Shown here: one piece after another, positions 42,027-50,248 of the stretch
Layout of the letters: each line of letters starts with the position of its first letter
Position numbering within the stretch: the stretch's first letter is position 1
NCBI GenBank assembly: GCA_964643145.1
Contig: CAZXPG010000001.1
Location: forward strand, 1-64,000
Direction of reading: 5' to 3'
Length of the DNA: 64,000 nt
DNA from: CAZXPG01 sp964643145
GTDB taxonomy: Bacteria; Pseudomonadota; Alphaproteobacteria; Rickettsiales; Arcanibacteraceae
Position numbers and translations under genes: made by a program
The notes under the pieces: model-generated
Database searches by the model: none
Seen by the model: only the letters and a program-made list of their open reading frames with translations
What the model was told of the DNA's origin: nothing

Positions 42027-42758
42027 TCAAGCCTTCCAGCAGCGGTCAGCCCATGGGCACCACTTGCACTCGTAATAGCTGGGATCATTGGTGACTCGCG
42101 GCAGTAACTCTCCGGCATCGCATGCCTGGATAATGTTTACGGCTTTATCGCTTGCTTCCTGTGCAAGATGGGCATCATAAGGCACCAGTTCTACATAGAT
42201 CTCCATGGAGTCCATGTTGAGGGCAGTAAACAGTGCTGGATGCTCAAACAGGGCAAGATAGGTCTGATAGAGTGCGACCTGGGCGGCATAGATTGGCTTG
42301 GCAATTGCCAGCTTTTTCTTTTCCAGTTCTTTCCACGATTTATTACCAAGAGCCTTATTTTCCCAGAGCATGGGGTAAGAAAATCCGTCCGGTCCACTGA
42401 TGATCTTGCCATCGGCATGCCCTTTGATTTTTCCACCAGCCAGAGAAAATTCGAACTGCCCGCCATCCTGATCCTGCGTCTGCAGCTCAAAACCAGCCAG
42501 CCGTAGCCAGTCTGCCATTACTGGCTCCAGTAAATGACCTCGCTGGCAGATACGAAGGTTTTCTGCCTTGTGTGGTTTGTCGCTGTCACGTTCTGCATTG
42601 AAATACTGGTACTGAATCTTGCGCAGGCATGATTCGCCAATGAGAGAAGCTCCGAGATATTTTCTATGCTCATCCTGCTCTTTCTCTGCAATCAGTGCAT
42701 CATCAATGAGCCCTATGATTTTTTGAGCGGGTGTAATGCGGTGGTTAAAGTCAAGCAT
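42027..42758 (-). CDS. PD-(D/E)XK exonuclease, Cas4/RecB-like
   Basis: A 243-residue nuclease with GHADGKI (motif II Asp), WENKALGNKSW (ExK motif) and a QVALYQTYL helix. Cys residues in ESCLRK and CKWCPWADRC could hold a 4Fe-4S cluster, as in Cas4 and AddB. Encoded between helicase genes, it is probably the phage recombination exonuclease that works with the Sak4-like ATPase. Confidence 0.88.
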   Translation of the reverse strand: MLDFNHRITPAQKIIGLIDDALIAEKEQDEHRKYLGASLIGESCLRKIQYQYFNAERDSDKPHKAENLRICQRGHLLEPVMADWLRLAGFELQTQDQDGGQFEFSLAGGKIKGHADGKIISGPDGFSYPMLWENKALGNKSWKELEKKKLAIAKPIYAAQVALYQTYLALFEHPALFTALNMDSMEIYVELVPYDAHLAQEASDKAVNIIQACDAGELLPRVTNDPSYYECKWCPWADRCWKA

Positions 42759-42949
42759 CAGAACGGCACCTCCGTACTATTTTGAAAATGGGCGTGATAG
42801 GCAGTGACAACGATCTCAATCAGTGTCAGCACTTCCTGTTTGGAGTAAGATGAAAGCGGCCTGTCCATACCAATGCTGGCGACATATTCACCAAGTGGTT
42901 TCAGGGCATTTACCATGGCTGCAAGTTCATCAGGGGTGGGATCGGTCAT
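42758..42949 (-). CDS. Small unknown phage protein
   Basis: A 63-residue helical protein (ELAAMVNALKPLGEYVASIG, KQEVLTLIEIVVTAYHAHFQ), overlapping both neighbours by a few bases. Similar short proteins occur beside phage helicase and nuclease genes. No function is known. Confidence 0.7.
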   Translation of the reverse strand: MTDPTPDELAAMVNALKPLGEYVASIGMDRPLSSYSKQEVLTLIEIVVTAYHAHFQNSTEVPF

Positions 42950-44625
42950 GACAGCTCCATTTCCTGGGTGGCTTCAAACACCAGCCCACGGATTGCTTTG
43001 CGGTTAAACTGGAAGGTCAGCAGTGCCGATGCCTGATAGCGGTTCAGGCCATAATCCGAGCGGTACTCATAAGGCAGCAGAGAAAGCTGCTTGTCGGTAG
43101 CAGGAAGTGTCAGCCAGCGTTTGGTTTTATGGGCGGTATCTTCACTTTCGTAGATATTCAGCCAGTCATCGGCGGCAGCGAGGCATATCGTGCGATCCCC
43201 CATAGAAAGCAGCCTGGTAGTGAGTCCTCTGCCGCCGCCGAGGGCATGCCATCTGCCAGCAAGGAAAAAGATGCCAGCCCATGCATTAAACCCATTGGCA
43301 ATCAGGGCAGCATCGTCACCGAACAGATCACACCAGCGGAAAGAGGATCGCTTGAGCAGGTCGATCTCACACATGACAAAATCACTGAGTTCGGTGATTT
43401 CTTTGTCTGATTCTGGTGGAGGTGTAATTCCGGTGCCACAAAGCGGGCATTCTCTCGACCGTGCAGGGATTATTCCGTTACATTCAGGGCAGAATATTGT
43501 TGGTTTGTCACCGGATCGCTCATGGCATTCAAAATTGATATCCTGTTCCAGTGAACGGTGTATTATGGTGGATGTGCCGAAATCCAGCACGATGCAATCA
43601 ATTTTGACAATGTCAGGGAACTCAGCAGGATCAATAGTACGCAAGCCCCGACCGATCATCTGGATCATGGTCGATTTAAAAGAACTTGGGCGGAGCAGTA
43701 TTACGCATGAGGTTGGCTGGTAATCCCAACCCTCGGTGAGTACCGCCACATTGACGATAACCTGTGCTTCGTCTGACTCATAGGCGTTCAGGGCACGTCT
43801 GCGTTCTTCAGTCGATAATTCGCCATGCACCAGTACAGTGGAAACACCAGCAGCAATAAAGGCACCAGTGACATCCCTGGCATGGCGCAGAGTGGAGCAG
43901 AACACGACAGTCCTGCGATCTCCGGCTTTTTCCTTCCAATGCTTGATGACGGCACTGTTCACCGGAGATGTATTCATCACCGATTCCACTTCAGCCATAT
44001 CGAAATCATCAGCAACACGCTTGACGTTCTGCAGCTTTTCTTGCGTTCCTACATCAATGACGTAAGTGCGTGGCGGCACCAGATGGCCGGAGGCAATCAG
44101 TTCTCCGATCCTGATCTGATCTGCCACATTGGAGAACACCTTGCGCAGCAGCTTTTTATCGCCACGATTCGGGGTAGCGGTCACACCGTAAATCTTCAGT
44201 CGAGGATTATACGACATAGCCTTGTCGATGATGCGCGTGTAGCTGCCAGCCGTGATATGGTGGGCTTCATCCACTACCAGCAGATCAAGATACGGCATAT
44301 CATTCAGGTTGGCGTCCCGTGCCAGCGTCTGTACCATTGCAAACGTGGCACGACCTTTCCAGGATTTATGCTCAGCATTGACAATAGACGTGCTGATTGA
44401 TGGATTGACCCGCTTGAATTTCAGGGAATTCTGCTGGGTCAATTCATCACGGTGAGCAAGGATGCATGCCTTGGCATCAATATCTGCCAGCATTTCCCCA
44501 ACAACACCGGAAAGCATGATGGTCTTTCCGGCGCCAGTTGGAGCCACGCCGAGCGTGTTGCCATGCTGGTGGAGCGCGGCAACACTGCGTTCGACAAATT
44601 CTTTCTGTCTGGGTCTGAGCAGCAT
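42946..44625 (-). CDS. DEAD/DEAH-box helicase, XPB/type III restriction-like
   Basis: A 559-residue SF2 helicase. Walker A VAPTGAGKT (residues 27-35), LVVDEAHHI (motif II), YGVTATPNR (motif III), then VFCSTLRHARDV, GWDYQPTSCVILLRPS and MIGRGLRT (motif VI). A zinc ribbon of the form CPEC...CPLCG lies at about residues 375-400. It is a common phage early helicase thought to open or remodel DNA in replication or recombination. The start overlaps nothing; a 9-base gap follows the putative SSB gene. Confidence 0.92.
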   Translation of the reverse strand: MLLRPRQKEFVERSVAALHQHGNTLGVAPTGAGKTIMLSGVVGEMLADIDAKACILAHRDELTQQNSLKFKRVNPSISTSIVNAEHKSWKGRATFAMVQTLARDANLNDMPYLDLLVVDEAHHITAGSYTRIIDKAMSYNPRLKIYGVTATPNRGDKKLLRKVFSNVADQIRIGELIASGHLVPPRTYVIDVGTQEKLQNVKRVADDFDMAEVESVMNTSPVNSAVIKHWKEKAGDRRTVVFCSTLRHARDVTGAFIAAGVSTVLVHGELSTEERRRALNAYESDEAQVIVNVAVLTEGWDYQPTSCVILLRPSSFKSTMIQMIGRGLRTIDPAEFPDIVKIDCIVLDFGTSTIIHRSLEQDINFECHERSGDKPTIFCPECNGIIPARSRECPLCGTGITPPPESDKEITELSDFVMCEIDLLKRSSFRWCDLFGDDAALIANGFNAWAGIFFLAGRWHALGGGRGLTTRLLSMGDRTICLAAADDWLNIYESEDTAHKTKRWLTLPATDKQLSLLPYEYRSDYGLNRYQASALLTFQFNRKAIRGLVFEATQEMELS

Positions 44626-44634
44626 GATATCCTC

Positions 44635-45207
44635 CTACTGCGCCCAATTAGGACGGCCTGAAGAATGAGGAGCAGTAGCTGGTGCTGCTGCCGGAGCATG
44701 GACTGCAACGGTGCCCATTAAAGCGGCATATTCCTTATGGTCAGGAGTAATAGCGACTGTGATCTCATTCTTGGGATTGCCGGATTTATCAGTGCCCATG
44801 CTGATACGCCCGATAAAGGTCAGGCCGTCCAGGTCAGCAAGGCCATTAATACGCCGTGCCGCCTGTGCCTGTGGTGAATTATCCTTTGGGTTGATATTGC
44901 GTGCAGAATTGAGTATTGCCTTAATGAATGACCGCCCCATCTCTGCATAGACAGGACTGTTATTGCTATGGAGGCCGATATTGTTCCAGACCTTCCGTTT
45001 AGCATACTGGCCTTCAAGCACTACGAATTCAGCATTCAGGTAAACCGCACCGGAATCGTTGTTACGGGTAGCATACCCACCAGTCCAGCCCTGCGCGGCA
45101 TCATCATGGCCTCCTGGCTTGATGGTTATACGCACTTTTACCAGAGTGCCGACAGGGATAGGTTCTGCAGTTTGATCTTTGGCCGAGTTAAAGTCATTCC
45201 AGCTCAT
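44635..45207 (-). CDS. Putative phage ssDNA-binding protein
   Basis: A 190-residue protein with an OB-fold-like beta-rich core (VGTLVKVRITIKPGG, AVYLNAEFVVLEGQYAKRKVWNNIG, LTFIGRISMGTDKSGNPKNEI) and a flexible Ala/Pro-rich tail. It overlaps the Sak4-like ATPase gene by ATGA, and Sak4 proteins are known to act with a phage SSB, which supports the call. The acidic tip of classical SSB is missing. Confidence 0.65.
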   Translation of the reverse strand: MSWNDFNSAKDQTAEPIPVGTLVKVRITIKPGGHDDAAQGWTGGYATRNNDSGAVYLNAEFVVLEGQYAKRKVWNNIGLHSNNSPVYAEMGRSFIKAILNSARNINPKDNSPQAQAARRINGLADLDGLTFIGRISMGTDKSGNPKNEITVAITPDHKEYAALMGTVAVHAPAAAPATAPHSSGRPNWAQ

Positions 45208-46076
45208 TTGGATTCTCCTTGTGATGTGTTAGTGGTGGGTTCTGGGTGGGTGAAAGTCAGGCGTTCAGCAGCGGGTTTGACAGGACCGCTGATCTTCTGC
45301 ATGAGTCTGCCGAGATGTGGCTCTTCCATCATTTCCAGACGGCCACTCCGGTCTTTGGCGGGATAACCGTAGGGATTAAGCGTATGGTTGATGAAAGCAC
45401 GGAAGAATGTGCCGTCATCGGCCTGCATCTCGGTCATGGTGACGACCTGGTCAACAATACCAGGCAGTTCCAGCCCCGTTTTGCTACCATCAATCTGAGG
45501 AGTGAAGACCTTCCGGTTGAAGTCATCTGTCTTTTCGTCCAGGATGCCGACAAACCAGATATTCTTGCCCCGTGTGTGCTGGAGATGCGTGAGCCATGCG
45601 ATCATCTCCTGCCCATGCAGCCCGTAAGCACCACGGCTGTCAGGTTTACCTGTTTTTTCGCTGAATGCTTGCGGCTGGCCTTTGCACCATTGAAAACAGA
45701 GGCGGCCAGCTACCGTAATAGAGTCCACAAACACCGTCTCGTATTTCTCCAGCGCAGCCGGATCACCAAAATTCTGGCAGACAGCATCATAATGCGCCTT
45801 GCTGTAAGGCTGATCATCACGGAGGGCAGGATTAGGACCGCCAATGAACACAGCAAAATCACGGCATTCGCTCCATGTACGAGGGCGAATGGCATCACCT
45901 TTCCAGCCTTCGATAGCCAGATCACCTGCCTCCAGATCAAAGAACAGGGTTTTCTTCGCATCAAGTGTCCAGAGTAGCGATGTTTTACCGATACCGCTTT
46001 TCCCAAAAATACAGCCCTTGATGCCACGCTTTTCTGCCAGACGCTGGTCGGCAGTAATAATAGGAAGTCCAGACAT
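45204..46076 (-). CDS. Sak4-type recombination ATPase
   Basis: A 290-residue RecA-fold ATPase with Walker A FGKSGIGKTSL (residues 24-34), LFFDLEAGD and a Walker B-like ETVFVDSITV, then KNIWFVGILDEKTDD. It resembles phage single-strand annealing ATPases (Sak4/AAA_24). It is a likely recombinase for phage replication, placed between the putative SSB and an unknown early gene and overlapping both. Confidence 0.85.
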   Translation of the reverse strand: MSGLPIITADQRLAEKRGIKGCIFGKSGIGKTSLLWTLDAKKTLFFDLEAGDLAIEGWKGDAIRPRTWSECRDFAVFIGGPNPALRDDQPYSKAHYDAVCQNFGDPAALEKYETVFVDSITVAGRLCFQWCKGQPQAFSEKTGKPDSRGAYGLHGQEMIAWLTHLQHTRGKNIWFVGILDEKTDDFNRKVFTPQIDGSKTGLELPGIVDQVVTMTEMQADDGTFFRAFINHTLNPYGYPAKDRSGRLEMMEEPHLGRLMQKISGPVKPAAERLTFTHPEPTTNTSQGESK

Positions 46077-46549
46077 TATGCGACCTCCTGTGTTTTTATG
46101 GTGAAAACAGGCTTGCCGAGCTTCAGGATGCGTGCCGGTTCAAATAAGGCACGGATAGAGTTCGGCCATGCGGCATAGCTCCGTTCCGACACCCTGTAGG
46201 TGACATCCACGAATTCATCCGGATCATCACCCCGTGCCTCGATCTTCTTGAGGGTGGTTTTCAGCAGTGCCTGATCCCATTCCGGCTTTTTGGGTACGTC
46301 ATGAGTAATGACATAGTCGCCGTCATTGAAATGGATGGTGCCGGAGGTTTTACCGAGCTGATTGCGCAGGGAAGTAGAAATTTTCTCGTACTTCATGGCA
46401 ACGGCGCTATCCAGCCATTCTTTCAGCATTTTGGCACGGCGCAGTTCGTCTGCAGCCTCCAGCTGGGCGTGGTACAAATGCTCAGGATCAAGTGAGGCAA
46501 CTTTACCAATGGGCATTTTGAGAATTTCATCAATAGTAAGGCGTTTCAT
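46076..46549 (-). CDS. Unknown early phage protein
   Basis: A 157-residue acidic and helical protein (HLYHAQLEAADELRRAKMLKEWLDSAV, EWDQALLKTTLKKIEARGDDPDEFVDVTYRV). It is conserved in appearance and always expected near Sak4-like genes, but I know no function. The stop overlaps the start of the ATPase gene. Confidence 0.7.
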   Translation of the reverse strand: MKRLTIDEILKMPIGKVASLDPEHLYHAQLEAADELRRAKMLKEWLDSAVAMKYEKISTSLRNQLGKTSGTIHFNDGDYVITHDVPKKPEWDQALLKTTLKKIEARGDDPDEFVDVTYRVSERSYAAWPNSIRALFEPARILKLGKPVFTIKTQEVA

Positions 46550-46643
46550 GGCTATTTTCCTTTATGGTTAGAGTTGTTCGGGGTAGCGTTCTGCGCTCAA
46601 AAGGATAACTACTCGCTGAGAAGCAAAACTGTCCGGTACGGGT

Positions 46644-47186
46644 TCACAAATATTGTTTGAGGCCATCCTTGGCGAAGGACTGCCGTATCTTCTGAATCGC
46701 TTCATATTTTCCGCTTCTGCAGCAATGGGTGTCGTTGCATAATTCAGTGACGGTCTTTTCTTTCAGGTGATCGCACAGTTTCTGGAGGGAATCAGAAAGC
46801 TTGGACATTGCCCTCTGCAGATCGAGACACAATGCAGCATGCTCTTCCCATGACAGGAAACCTTCCTGCTGGGTGATGGCGGTAATACTGGCGTCATCGT
46901 CAATCCAGGGTTCATACGAGCCAAAGACACGCCGCTTTTTTCTCCGCACATCCCTGACGAGAAGAAAGGAGCGTTTTTCAACGATCTGTGCTATAAAGCC
47001 GTTTCTGGTGGATTTTTCTGGATTGAAGGAATGGATGCGCTGCAGGTAATCGAGCATCAGTTCCTGCTCGATGTCTTCGATTTCCATGCATGCGAAACAG
47101 GGCTGCCGGATAAGCATGCGTGCATGGAAGCGGATTTTTATGACGGCATAATGTTCAATGCCAGGGTAGCGATTGGTTGATCTCAT
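46644..47186 (-). CDS. Sigma-factor-like phage protein
   Basis: A 180-residue protein with a sigma-70 region 2-like segment (MEIEDIEQELMLDYLQRIHSFNPEKSTRNGFIAQIVEKRSFLL is its approximate span, residues 34-76) and a C-terminal part that could be a degenerate region 4 (LQKLCDHLKEKTVTEL, then GKYEAIQKIRQSFA). It is the first gene of the long minus-strand transcript, just after an operator region, and might activate later genes. Confidence 0.7.
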   Translation of the reverse strand: MRSTNRYPGIEHYAVIKIRFHARMLIRQPCFACMEIEDIEQELMLDYLQRIHSFNPEKSTRNGFIAQIVEKRSFLLVRDVRRKKRRVFGSYEPWIDDDASITAITQQEGFLSWEEHAALCLDLQRAMSKLSDSLQKLCDHLKEKTVTELCNDTHCCRSGKYEAIQKIRQSFAKDGLKQYL

Positions 47187-47244
47187 TTTCGTGCCTTTGC
47201 TTTGGTAAGCAGGCGATCCGTGTGGAGCCTGTACAAAAGCACAT

Positions 47245-47260
47245 GGCGAAATTTCACCGG
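47245..47260. promoter_or_regulatory. Operator half of a GGTGAAATTTCACC pair
   Basis: GGCGAAATTTCACC followed by GG is a near-perfect palindrome lying about 60 bases upstream of the leftward early operon. It shares GAAATTTCACCGG with a second site at 47375. A TTCACCGG half-site also follows immediately at 47261. Confidence 0.65.
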
Positions 47261-47342
47261 TTCACCGGAAAAAATGAGCAATATTGATCAGCAAGGCAGA
47301 AATGTGCCTTGACGGTGCTGGGGTTTCCATAGATAAAAAAGT

Positions 47343-47390
47343 TTGAAAAAATTTCTGCTAAGCGAATAATAAAGCGGTGAAATTTCACCG
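47343..47390 (+). promoter_or_regulatory. Rightward promoter with overlapping palindromic operator
   Basis: TTGAAA at 47343-47348 and AATAAT at 47365-47370, 16 bases apart, form a candidate promoter. The perfect 16-base palindrome CGGTGAAATTTCACCG at 47375-47390 would cover the transcription start. Together with the site at 47245 it suggests one repressor controlling both directions, perhaps the LexA-like protein at 53929. Confidence 0.55.
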
Positions 47391-47424
47391 GAGAGCATTG
47401 GTCGGATAGTTGAGGAAGAAGATT

Positions 47425-47955
47425 ATGGCACGCAGTCGGATGGCAAAAAATGAATATAGAAGGCTATGCCAGGATGATATTCCTGTTCTGGTGACCGCAT
47501 TTGCGGAGTGTGGCTGGTCAAAGCCTGTATCTATATTTGAGCAGTATCTGCAGGAGCAGCAATTGGTGGAGAGATTGGTATGGGTGGGCTATAACGGAAA
47601 AAACATCCTGGGCTACATCACCTTGAAATGGCAGTCTGAATATCCGTTCTTTAGGGAACATGACATCCCCGAAATCAAGGACCTAAATGTGTTGCCAGCA
47701 TATCGGAAACAAGGTGCCGGCAATGCCTTTCTGGATATTGCGGAGCAGGCTGCATACGAACGCTCCGGCACCGTAGGCCTGGCAGTTGGCCTGTATGCCG
47801 ATTATGGTTCAGCCCAGCGGATTTACGTAAAGAGGGGATATATTCCCGATGGCCATGGCGTTACTTATGGGCATCAGACAGTACCGGCAGGAGAAAATGT
47901 GTGCCTGGATGATGATCTGGTATTGTGGATGGTAAAAAGGAAGCAGTCAGCATGA
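47425..47955 (+). CDS. GNAT-family N-acetyltransferase
   Basis: A 176-residue acetyltransferase. Motif A is DLNVLPAYRKQGAGNAFLDIAEQ, holding the acetyl-CoA loop (RKQGAG). The N-terminal strand pair and the C-terminal YGSAQRIYVKRGYI complete the fold. ATG 47425 with GAGGAAG upstream is the preferred start. The acceptor is unknown. The next gene starts inside its stop (ATGA). In a phage arm it may be cargo or an anti-host modifier. Confidence 0.88.
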   Translation: MARSRMAKNEYRRLCQDDIPVLVTAFAECGWSKPVSIFEQYLQEQQLVERLVWVGYNGKNILGYITLKWQSEYPFFREHDIPEIKDLNVLPAYRKQGAGNAFLDIAEQAAYERSGTVGLAVGLYADYGSAQRIYVKRGYIPDGHGVTYGHQTVPAGENVCLDDDLVLWMVKRKQSA

Positions 47956-48284
47956 ATACGCAAGAATATTGTGATTATGTGCTGGACTTGCTCGCTCCTT
48001 TTGGGGAGGTAACGTGCCGCGCCATGTTTGGTGGACACAGCCTGTACCGGAACGGGGTTATCTTCGCCATTATTGCTGATGATCTATTGTATTTTAAGGT
48101 GAATGACAGTAACCGTGCTGATTATCAAGCACATGGTTCTGAGCCGTTTTCCTATGAGGCTAAAGGGAAAAGAGTGAGCATGTCTTATTGGCAGGTGCCG
48201 CTGGAGGTGATGGAGGATGGGGAGGCGTTGGTGCGGTGGGCAGAGAAGGCACATATAGTAGGAACGCAATCAAAAAGAAAATAA
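47952..48284 (+). CDS. TfoX N-terminal domain protein
   Basis: A 110-residue protein with the TfoX N-terminal pattern: GEVTCRAMFGGHSLYRNGVIFAIIADDLLYFKV and FSYEAKGKRVSMSYWQVPLEV. The domain is found alone in many bacteria and its biochemical role is unclear. Translationally coupled to the GNAT gene and followed at once by a strong terminator. Confidence 0.9.
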   Translation: MNTQEYCDYVLDLLAPFGEVTCRAMFGGHSLYRNGVIFAIIADDLLYFKVNDSNRADYQAHGSEPFSYEAKGKRVSMSYWQVPLEVMEDGEALVRWAEKAHIVGTQSKRK

Positions 48285-48312
48285 AAAGGGTGGAAACGCT
48301 TTCCACCCTTTT
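48284..48312. terminator. Bidirectional intrinsic terminator
   Basis: A perfect 13-base stem (AAAAGGGTGGAAA with its complement) around a CGC loop, with A's on one side and T's on the other, between the convergent TfoX-like and YjzC-like genes. Confidence 0.88.
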
Positions 48313-48320
48313 AGTTTAGG

Positions 48321-48506
48321 CTACTTATGTTTAGTAGGGTCAGTTAGGTCATAACGCTGTCCAGGTTTTTGAGTCGGAGGAAAAGGTTCTCCCCTTGTCA
48401 CTGTGACTTCCCGATCAAGGTCGCCACCACGCGGCCCAACAACATTATACTGACCAGATCGCGGAGCAATTTGCCCCGGTTTATAAGTACCGTTCTTATT
48501 TGCCAT
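48321..48506 (-). CDS. YjzC-like small protein
   Basis: A 61-residue protein with YKPGQIAPRSGQYNVVGPRGG and FPPTQKPGQRYDL, the repeating G-x-x-x-x-SG-Y style of the YjzC family. Short and probably disordered. It has AAGGAG upstream of the ATG. Function unknown. Confidence 0.8.
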   Translation of the reverse strand: MANKNGTYKPGQIAPRSGQYNVVGPRGGDLDREVTVTRGEPFPPTQKPGQRYDLTDPTKHK

Positions 48507-48665
48507 GATTTTACTCCTTATGGCATGCCAGGTATAGAAGCGTCCCCATTACAGGTACCCGGCAGGTTTCACTTGTAAAAAGAAGGAAAATCCACTATCA
48601 ACCGCATGCGACTACAGGAAGGTGGGCTTCTCATTTTCCTTATTGGCCGTCTCGTAAAGAGGCGG

Positions 48666-49595
48666 CTAATTACTTAATAACTCAGCTACCTTAGTCTTCC
48701 ATCCTTTAGCATGAATAATACGTGCCTGATGATGGTTGTTGCTAAGAACCTCAGCCTTTGACAGTTTGGCAAATTCTTGCCAGTTTCTTCCAAATACATA
48801 AATCGCATTGTCCTTGCGGATGCTTTCCAGTACCACTAAATCGATTTTCTCAAAAACATAAGCAATGTAATCTGAGAAGCCCCCCAATCCGATATAGCAG
48901 GTAACAGGATCAAATCCACAAATAGTTTTCTGCCTGTCTATGATAAGTTCCTGCATATTCTTAGAGGTGCGGTTAAGCGTATTAAGCAAGTGACCTTCAA
49001 GCTGGTCCCATGGGTATTCACCAGGAGGAAGCGGGCGCCAATTGAGTCTGCGCACATTCATTTTAACAAAAGGAGTAAGATCATCATGGACTAATTCGCA
49101 CTCATCAAACAGTTCCAGAAAGAGATTGATGATGTGGCGGATATTATCGCTGTTTTCTGGGAGTTTGGTGCAGACAGGTGATATAATAAGCCGCCTTCCA
49201 TCATGCTCTATATAAGTGAGCTCTATTGCAGGAGGAGGAACAAATTCACGCTGATAGCAGTCCCGATAAATATCTTTCTCTTCCTCCTTCTGCTCAAACT
49301 CATCACGCCCACACCATTGTTTCCATTGCCATTTCACGGTACGGATGTATCGTTCTTCCTTAGGCAAATCACGGTCGATATTCCATTTTCCATCAGCATT
49401 AAAGCGGGAGACAGGACCTTTGGGGGTGGGGAGTATTGTATCCCCGGTTGCTGTCGGTAAAGCAAAGCCTACTTTGGCAAGTATTTGAGCTGCATCATGG
49501 CCATTAAGATCAAATACAACTCTAAAGATTGTGTTATCCTCTATAGAAGAGAGATAGCAATCAATATTACGTATGCGCTTCTTGTTTATTTTCAT
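48666..49595 (-). CDS. Unknown protein, possible third gene of the GHKL/STAS-like module
   Basis: A 309-residue soluble protein with no family I recognise. It has a charged central segment (EFEQKEEEKDIYRD) and hydrophobic strands (LTYIEHDGRRLIISPV, KIDLVVLESIRKDNAIYVFGRNWQEFAKLSK). The end around residues 250-300 looks like an alpha/beta domain that could bind or cut nucleic acid, but no catalytic motif is clear. It is 80 bases downstream of the STAS-like gene on the same strand with a hairpin between, so its link to the module is likely but not certain. Confidence 0.65.
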   Translation of the reverse strand: MKINKKRIRNIDCYLSSIEDNTIFRVVFDLNGHDAAQILAKVGFALPTATGDTILPTPKGPVSRFNADGKWNIDRDLPKEERYIRTVKWQWKQWCGRDEFEQKEEEKDIYRDCYQREFVPPPAIELTYIEHDGRRLIISPVCTKLPENSDNIRHIINLFLELFDECELVHDDLTPFVKMNVRRLNWRPLPPGEYPWDQLEGHLLNTLNRTSKNMQELIIDRQKTICGFDPVTCYIGLGGFSDYIAYVFEKIDLVVLESIRKDNAIYVFGRNWQEFAKLSKAEVLSNNHHQARIIHAKGWKTKVAELLSN

Positions 49596-49632
49596 TATAA
49601 AACCATTAGTTATTTATATTTTTCTATTTGCA

Positions 49633-49666
49633 ACCTCTCGTTAAATTAACCAGATTAATGAGAGGT
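49633..49666. promoter_or_regulatory. Intergenic hairpin
   Basis: ACCTCTCGTTAA and TTAATGAGAGGT form a 12-base inverted repeat with one mismatch around a 10-base loop, between the STAS-like gene and the unknown 309-residue gene. It may cap or attenuate the transcript, or bind a regulator. T's follow it only on the plus strand. Confidence 0.5.
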
Positions 49667-49675
49667 GAAATTTTT

Positions 49676-50221
49676 TTATTTTATTATTTGATAAACATAT
49701 TCCAGCCCTCCTGACTCAGCATGATCCGTGCGGCGCAATAAAAACCCCTGATCCCATAATTGTTTAAATTTTGTACTTGCATTGGCTATACTTATTCCTG
49801 TAGCTGTAGCGTATTCTGTGGCCTTGCATTGTGTTTTCTTAACTGCAAACTGAAATGCATCTGCATTTCCGCTGCTATATTGTAATCCAATGCATTCTAT
49901 ATGATCGTTGTTCCACATCATTAAGGGAATTTTCTTGCGTTCTGCTGCCGCATCCCAATTTTCTTTCATATCCTGATCTACAAGGTCAATGAAATAAAAT
50001 CCCTTATTTCCCTTAAAACGATAAGCTAGTGCCACTATTGTTTCTGAAGCAAAAGAAATATCAATGTGTTCAACGCCTGCAACAGACACTTTAAATACTA
50101 TTATTCCAGATTTTTGTTCTATGAATTTAAGTAGCTCTTGATAAACAGTTCGCCCTTGTTCACGTCCCCATCCATCATTGCTTTGCATAAAGTCATAAAG
50201 TTTTATCAAATTCTCGTTCAT
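49676..50221 (-). CDS. STAS-like (DUF4325-type) protein with C-terminal HTH
   Basis: A 181-residue protein. Residues about 18-100 (GREQGRTVYQELLKFIEQKSGIIVFKVSVAGVEHIDISFASETIVAL is the approximate core, positions 19-66) fit the STAS-like DUF4325 form. The C-terminal part (KATEYATATGISIANASTKFKQLWDQGFLLRR) is a winged HTH. Such proteins are often paired with GHKL ATPases, as here, 27 bases downstream of one. It may act as an anti-sigma-antagonist-like switch that binds DNA. Confidence 0.72.
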   Translation of the reverse strand: MNENLIKLYDFMQSNDGWGREQGRTVYQELLKFIEQKSGIIVFKVSVAGVEHIDISFASETIVALAYRFKGNKGFYFIDLVDQDMKENWDAAAERKKIPLMMWNNDHIECIGLQYSSGNADAFQFAVKKTQCKATEYATATGISIANASTKFKQLWDQGFLLRRTDHAESGGLEYVYQIIK

Positions 50222-50248
50222 TTAATCCATTTAACCAGATTTTTTATG

